A DNA stretch of 41,724 nt, taken from a virus. Shown one piece after another: positions 39,625 through 41,724 of this stretch; positions within the stretch are counted from its first letter, which is position 1; each line of letters starts with the position of its first letter. The notes beneath the pieces are model-generated. The model was not told the origin of the DNA, made no database searches, and was given only the letters and a program-made list of their open reading frames with translations. The stretch covers positions 1 through 41,724 of IMG/VR virus record IMGVR_UViG_3300018063_000025; one strand, given 5' to 3'. The translations under genes were made by a program, and so were the position numbers.

Positions 39625-39824
39625 GGATTGATCATCCCCAGCACGTGCTTCCTCGCCTGCTTGGCGATCTTGGTGCCGGGCGGGTTGCCGCCCTGTGGGC
39701 GGCGCTTACGGACCGGGCGCGGCCGATCGCTCGTCACCGCCATGCGGACCGGAGGGACCGGGGTCACGCGCCGGTTGCGAATGGCCCATTTGGCCCAATC
39801 ATAGAACCTTCTCAGCGTGCCCAT
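39621..39824 (-). CDS. Hypothetical basic protein, 67 aa
   Basis: AAAGGA precedes the ATG. Chain MGTLRRFYDWAKWAIRNRRV with later RPRPVRKRRPQGGNPPGTK; very rich in Arg/Pro, likely nucleic-acid binding. Stop overlaps the next gene by ATGA. Not recognised. Confidence 0.55.
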   Translation of the reverse strand: MGTLRRFYDWAKWAIRNRRVTPVPPVRMAVTSDRPRPVRKRRPQGGNPPGTKIAKQARKHVLGMINP

Positions 39825-39848
39825 GGTCTATCCTTTTCTCTATGCCAC

Positions 39849-40115
39849 TCAGAAACTCGGCTCGTTACCCTCACTACGTACATGTCGGCGCATGACCTCT
39901 TTCAACAGATCCACGCTAAATCTTACCCCATGCACTGGCCGGGGTAGGTTATCGTGCATTTCTCTATATACAGACAACTCACCACATGGGCATTCATATA
40001 CCCAATTAAACATGAGCCGGAACCTATGGGCGGGGCTGACACCCACTTCTACTGTGGATCCAGGCACTTCAGCCATGATACAGGCCGCCACTCGCTGCAA
40101 ATGGTTCATTTTCAT
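39849..40115 (-). CDS. Hypothetical protein, 88 aa
   Basis: ATG 40115 overlaps the preceding stop by ATGA. Chain MKMNHLQRVAACIMAEVPGS, a central YECPCGELSVYREM, and a helical basic end FSVDLLKEVMRRHVRSE. Cys pair (CPC) may bind metal. Not recognised. Confidence 0.6.
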   Translation of the reverse strand: MKMNHLQRVAACIMAEVPGSTVEVGVSPAHRFRLMFNWVYECPCGELSVYREMHDNLPRPVHGVRFSVDLLKEVMRRHVRSEGNEPSF

Positions 40116-40921
40116 TTCTTGAGTGCCCTCAAGCGGTTGCCAATAGTCATGCGCTTACGCCCCGTGTCCAGGTGCGCGTATTTCGCATCCAGTTCCGCAG
40201 CGGTGGCCTTGAGCAAGGGCGCCGCGTATTCGTACACTTGCTCGATGGTCTTGCCGCGCAGTGCCTCGGCCACTTCATCGCCGACGTCATGCCGGCCCGC
40301 CCTGGTGCGCTCGGCCCGCTCGACGTCGGCCTCGGACTTTATCTTATGGTAGCGGGTCTTGCCCAATCGCTCTTCGGGCAGCTTGGTCGCGGCCGCGACA
40401 GGCACGCTCTGGATCACGGCCTTGGGCACATGAGCATTGGTCTCATCCGGGCGGCGAGGCCTATCGCGCAGTCGCACAAAGTTGTTGCCCATGAACCCAT
40501 CGACGTACCAGATCTCGCCCCGGTACGTAACGACGTCTCCGTCCGTGAAGCCGGGATAGGTCGGGCTGATGGGTAGGGTTAGTGTGACCGCCGCCCGCAC
40601 CTCTGCGATCGGGATTAGTCGATCGCCTTTAACGGTAGGGTTAGCTGGACGTTCGGGCTGGTGTCGCCCGGGCCGACCGGGCCCGGCGAGTTCAAGTGCC
40701 CTTCGGGGAACGGATTGGGGATCGGGATCAGGGGCCCGAACTTTGGGTTCGGCTTGCGCAGGTCCGCAGCCTGCGGCGGGCACCGGGGCCCGGCCACTAT
40801 CAACAGGTCCCCGAACACGAACATCGTCCCCATTTCCAGGCCCGGGGGCAGGCTGATCACGAACTTTGGTTCCTTCAGGCTTTGCATCTGTCGCCCCCCA
40901 TTCATCTAAAAAGTCTCTCAT
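40112..40921 (-). CDS. Conserved phage protein, paralogue of 813-1253, 269 aa
   Basis: I chose ATG 40921, preceded by GGAGGA and forming ATGA with the stop of the upstream gene; a start at 40960 would overlap it. Layout: short head MRDFLDEWGATD, a Pro/Gly/Arg/Ala linker of about 70 residues, GDRLIP, a beta segment with SPTYPGFTDGDVVTYRGEIW, and the C-terminal domain GDEVAEALRGKTIEQVY, KYAHLDTGRKRMTIGNRLRA shared with 813-1253. The linker overlaps another candidate gene in a different frame. Function unknown. Confidence 0.7.
   Translation of the reverse strand: MRDFLDEWGATDAKPEGTKVRDQPAPGPGNGDDVRVRGPVDSGRAPVPAAGCGPAQAEPKVRAPDPDPQSVPRRALELAGPGRPGRHQPERPANPTVKGDRLIPIAEVRAAVTLTLPISPTYPGFTDGDVVTYRGEIWYVDGFMGNNFVRLRDRPRRPDETNAHVPKAVIQSVPVAAATKLPEERLGKTRYHKIKSEADVERAERTRAGRHDVGDEVAEALRGKTIEQVYEYAAPLLKATAAELDAKYAHLDTGRKRMTIGNRLRALKK
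40615..40887 (-). CDS. Possible overprinted gene inside the linker of 40112-40921, 90 aa
   Basis: In another minus-strand frame, ATG 40887 follows GGGGGGCGACAG and opens MQSLKEPKFVISLPPGLEMG, then MFVFGDLLIVAGPRCPPQAA and a natural-looking end NVQLTLPLKAID. The host frame here is only a low-complexity linker, as expected where a second gene constrains it. Evidence is the quality of the frame and the ribosome-like G run; it could also be chance. Confidence 0.42.
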   Translation of the reverse strand: MQSLKEPKFVISLPPGLEMGTMFVFGDLLIVAGPRCPPQAADLRKPNPKFGPLIPIPNPFPEGHLNSPGPVGPGDTSPNVQLTLPLKAID

Positions 40922-41166
40922 GATTGTATCCTCCGTGCGATGGCGTTTACGCGCCGGCACCAGCGTTTACCCGTCTGTGTCAACCGTCCATCCTTGCCCA
41001 CGAGCTTGGGCATATTGGGCAACACGAACGGGTCCGCCAGACTTCCATCCTTCACTTTCGCTCGTGCCTTTTTGCGCGGGGTCGTGCCGTCGATGACATT
41101 ATCCCGCATGGGCCGTGCGCCGAAGGACGCGCCGGCCCACTCTTCCAACAGTGACTTTTCGCCCAT
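40918..41166 (-). CDS. Hypothetical protein, 82 aa, first gene of an attenuated transcript
   Basis: ATG 41166 has GAGGAG 8 bases upstream; a GTG 15 bases earlier is rejected because the ribosome site overlaps it. Sequence MGEKSLLEEWAGASFGARPM ... DGSLADPFVLPNMPKLVGKD ... GKRWCRRVNAIARRIQS, basic. The leader contains a hairpin-plus-T attenuator. Not recognised. Confidence 0.6.
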   Translation of the reverse strand: MGEKSLLEEWAGASFGARPMRDNVIDGTTPRKKARAKVKDGSLADPFVLPNMPKLVGKDGRLTQTGKRWCRRVNAIARRIQS

Positions 41167-41190
41167 AGAAAGACTCCTCACGCCCGAGGT

Positions 41191-41219
41191 TAGAAAAGAT
41201 GGCGGGGATCACACCCGCC
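41191..41219 (-). terminator. Attenuator-like hairpin with T-run in the leader
   Basis: On the minus strand GGCGGG (41219-41214) pairs with CCCGCC (41206-41201), followed by ATCTTTTCTA (41200-41191). It lies between the promoter 41325-41353 and the gene 40918-41166, so it can shorten transcripts before the first gene. Confidence 0.65.
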
Positions 41220-41311
41220 CCGAGGTTCTTTGCAGCGCCGGGAGGAGGACCGCGCGCCACGCCCAGCAACCTCTAAGGCAAGCCCCCCAAAGCCGACTCG
41301 GGCGAAGCGGC

Positions 41312-41671
41312 TCAGGGGACGGCTAGTATACCACGGCCCGGCCCGGCTGTCCAGTCCCCCATCAGGTGAGCGATCACCTGCTCATCGCTTTCGGCCTCCG
41401 GCTTTCCGCGCGCATGCTCCGCCCCGCACCCGCGTTCGAGCATGCACAGGTGCACGAACTCGTCAAATGGGCGGTCACTCTCGGGTCCCGCTTTCACATA
41501 CGCGGACGCACCTTCATGCTCGCAATCCCACCACAGCCGCTCGCGGGGCGACAGAATGCGGACATTGCCTTCATTCCAAGCGGCGGGCACCCGGCTCTGC
41601 ACATATCCCGTGACCGAGGCCCCGGTGATCATGGCCGCGACCAAGTGCAGGATGGTGACGATCTCGATCAT
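41312..41671 (-). CDS. Hypothetical membrane-anchored protein, 119 aa
   Basis: ATG 41671 overlaps the preceding stop by ATGA. N-terminal hydrophobic stretch MIEIVTILHLVAAMITGASV, then a hydrophilic domain with RERLWWDCEHEG and FDEFVHLCMLERGCGAEHAR, which hold Cys and His residues that could bind metal. The gene carries a promoter and an operator-like palindrome in its 3' half. Function unknown. Confidence 0.6.
   Translation of the reverse strand: MIEIVTILHLVAAMITGASVTGYVQSRVPAAWNEGNVRILSPRERLWWDCEHEGASAYVKAGPESDRPFDEFVHLCMLERGCGAEHARGKPEAESDEQVIAHLMGDWTAGPGRGILAVP
41325..41353 (-). promoter_or_regulatory. Sigma70-type leftward promoter
   Basis: On the minus strand TGGACA (41353-41348), 17 bases, TATACT (41330-41325). 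It lies inside the 3' end of the gene 41312-41671. The -10 with its flank, TATACTAG, equals that at 35325-35330. Confidence 0.7.
41366..41377. promoter_or_regulatory. Operator-like palindrome variant
   Basis: GTGAGCGATCAC differs from GTGAGCGCTCAC at one central base; within CAGGTGAGCGATCACCTG (41363-41380) the outer 7 bases each side are complementary. It ends 12 bases upstream of the promoter 41325-41353, and is also coding. Confidence 0.4.
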
Positions 41672-41724
41672 TTGATCAGCACCAATAGGATCAGCGCCCA
41701 TAGGATCAGCGCCCATAGGATCAG
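41668..41724 (-). CDS. Small membrane protein, C-terminal part (continues at 1-101)
   Basis: Read on the minus strand the last 57 bases encode LILWALILWALILLVLIK and TGA, a hydrophobic helix, with no start codon; the 5' end is beyond the window edge. The stop overlaps the next ATG as ATGA. It joins in frame to the N-terminal part 101-1 if the ends overlap by 2 bases. Confidence 0.6.
   Translation of the reverse strand: MILWALILWALILLVLIK
41674..41724. repeat. 15-bp tandem repeat, 3.4 copies, at the window end
   Basis: GATCAGCGCCCATAG is present twice (41689-41703, 41704-41718), preceded by a diverged copy, GATCAGCACCAATAG (41674-41688), and followed by GATCAG (41719-41724). It encodes LILWA repeats in the small membrane protein. 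The copy number may be collapsed or expanded by assembly. Confidence 0.85.

Noticed and set aside
1-41724. tRNA genes and CRISPR arrays
   Set aside because: No cloverleaf-like pattern with TTCGA and no spaced direct repeats were noticed; a tRNA scan could not be run.
1-41724. Lysogeny genes (integrase, repressor, att sites)
   Set aside because: No tyrosine or serine recombinase and no CI-like repressor motif was found in any real gene; the only HTH is the small terminase.

Overview
This 41.7 kb window looks like one essentially complete genome of a strictly lytic, short-tailed (podovirus-like) phage of a Gram-negative host. Almost every base is coding, genes are packed with ATGA and TGATG overlaps, and there is no integrase or lysogeny repressor. 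The lysis set includes a nested Rz/Rz1 pair, which implies an outer membrane. The virion genes (portal, scaffold, capsid, gp11-like and gp12-like tail tube proteins, three internal virion proteins, gp17-like fibre) are of the T7/BPP-1 kind. There is no phage RNA polymerase; instead several sigma70-type promoters are visible. The two window ends appear to be the two halves of one small membrane-protein gene interrupted inside a 15-bp tandem repeat, so the molecule was probably circular in the assembly (circularly permuted or terminally redundant) and cut there.

Layout. A GC-rich, apparently non-coding control region (about 1645-2913) separates two divergent arms. It carries five copies of a 12-bp palindrome, consensus GTGAGCGCTCAC. 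The rightward arm (2914-28058, + strand) is late: small terminase and small genes, large terminase, a block of small and unknown virion-type genes (5.7-9.4 kb), portal, scaffold, an HNH endonuclease with its own promoter, major capsid, a probable cement protein, a strong intrinsic terminator, tail tube proteins, internal virion proteins, fibre and the lysis cassette. The leftward arm (1644 down to 1, then 41724 down to 28131, - strand) is early/replicative: small unknown and membrane proteins, an archaeo-eukaryotic-type primase, an SF2 helicase, a second HNH endonuclease, a probable ssDNA-binding protein followed by a terminator, an SF1 helicase, and a base-modification cassette. The arms converge at 28059-28130.

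The central biological point is the cassette at 28131-32430: a PolA-family polymerase (DpoZ-like), an adenylosuccinate-synthetase homologue in which the catalytic Asp is Ser (PurZ), a miniature MazG-like protein (candidate MazZ) and an HD phosphohydrolase (DatZ-like), translationally coupled. These are the components known to replace adenine by 2-aminoadenine (Z) in phage DNA: MazZ makes dGMP from dGTP, PurZ converts dGMP toward dZMP, DatZ removes dATP, and DpoZ copies with dZTP. The prediction is that this phage has a Z-genome.

Other points of interest are the symmetric lac-operator-like palindromes near several promoters, two small genes each broken by a perfect 10- or 11-bp tandem duplication, a probable overprinted gene, a paralogous gene pair, and intrinsic terminators placed just after the genes whose products are needed in bulk. 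All functional calls rest on motif reading by eye; no database search was run.
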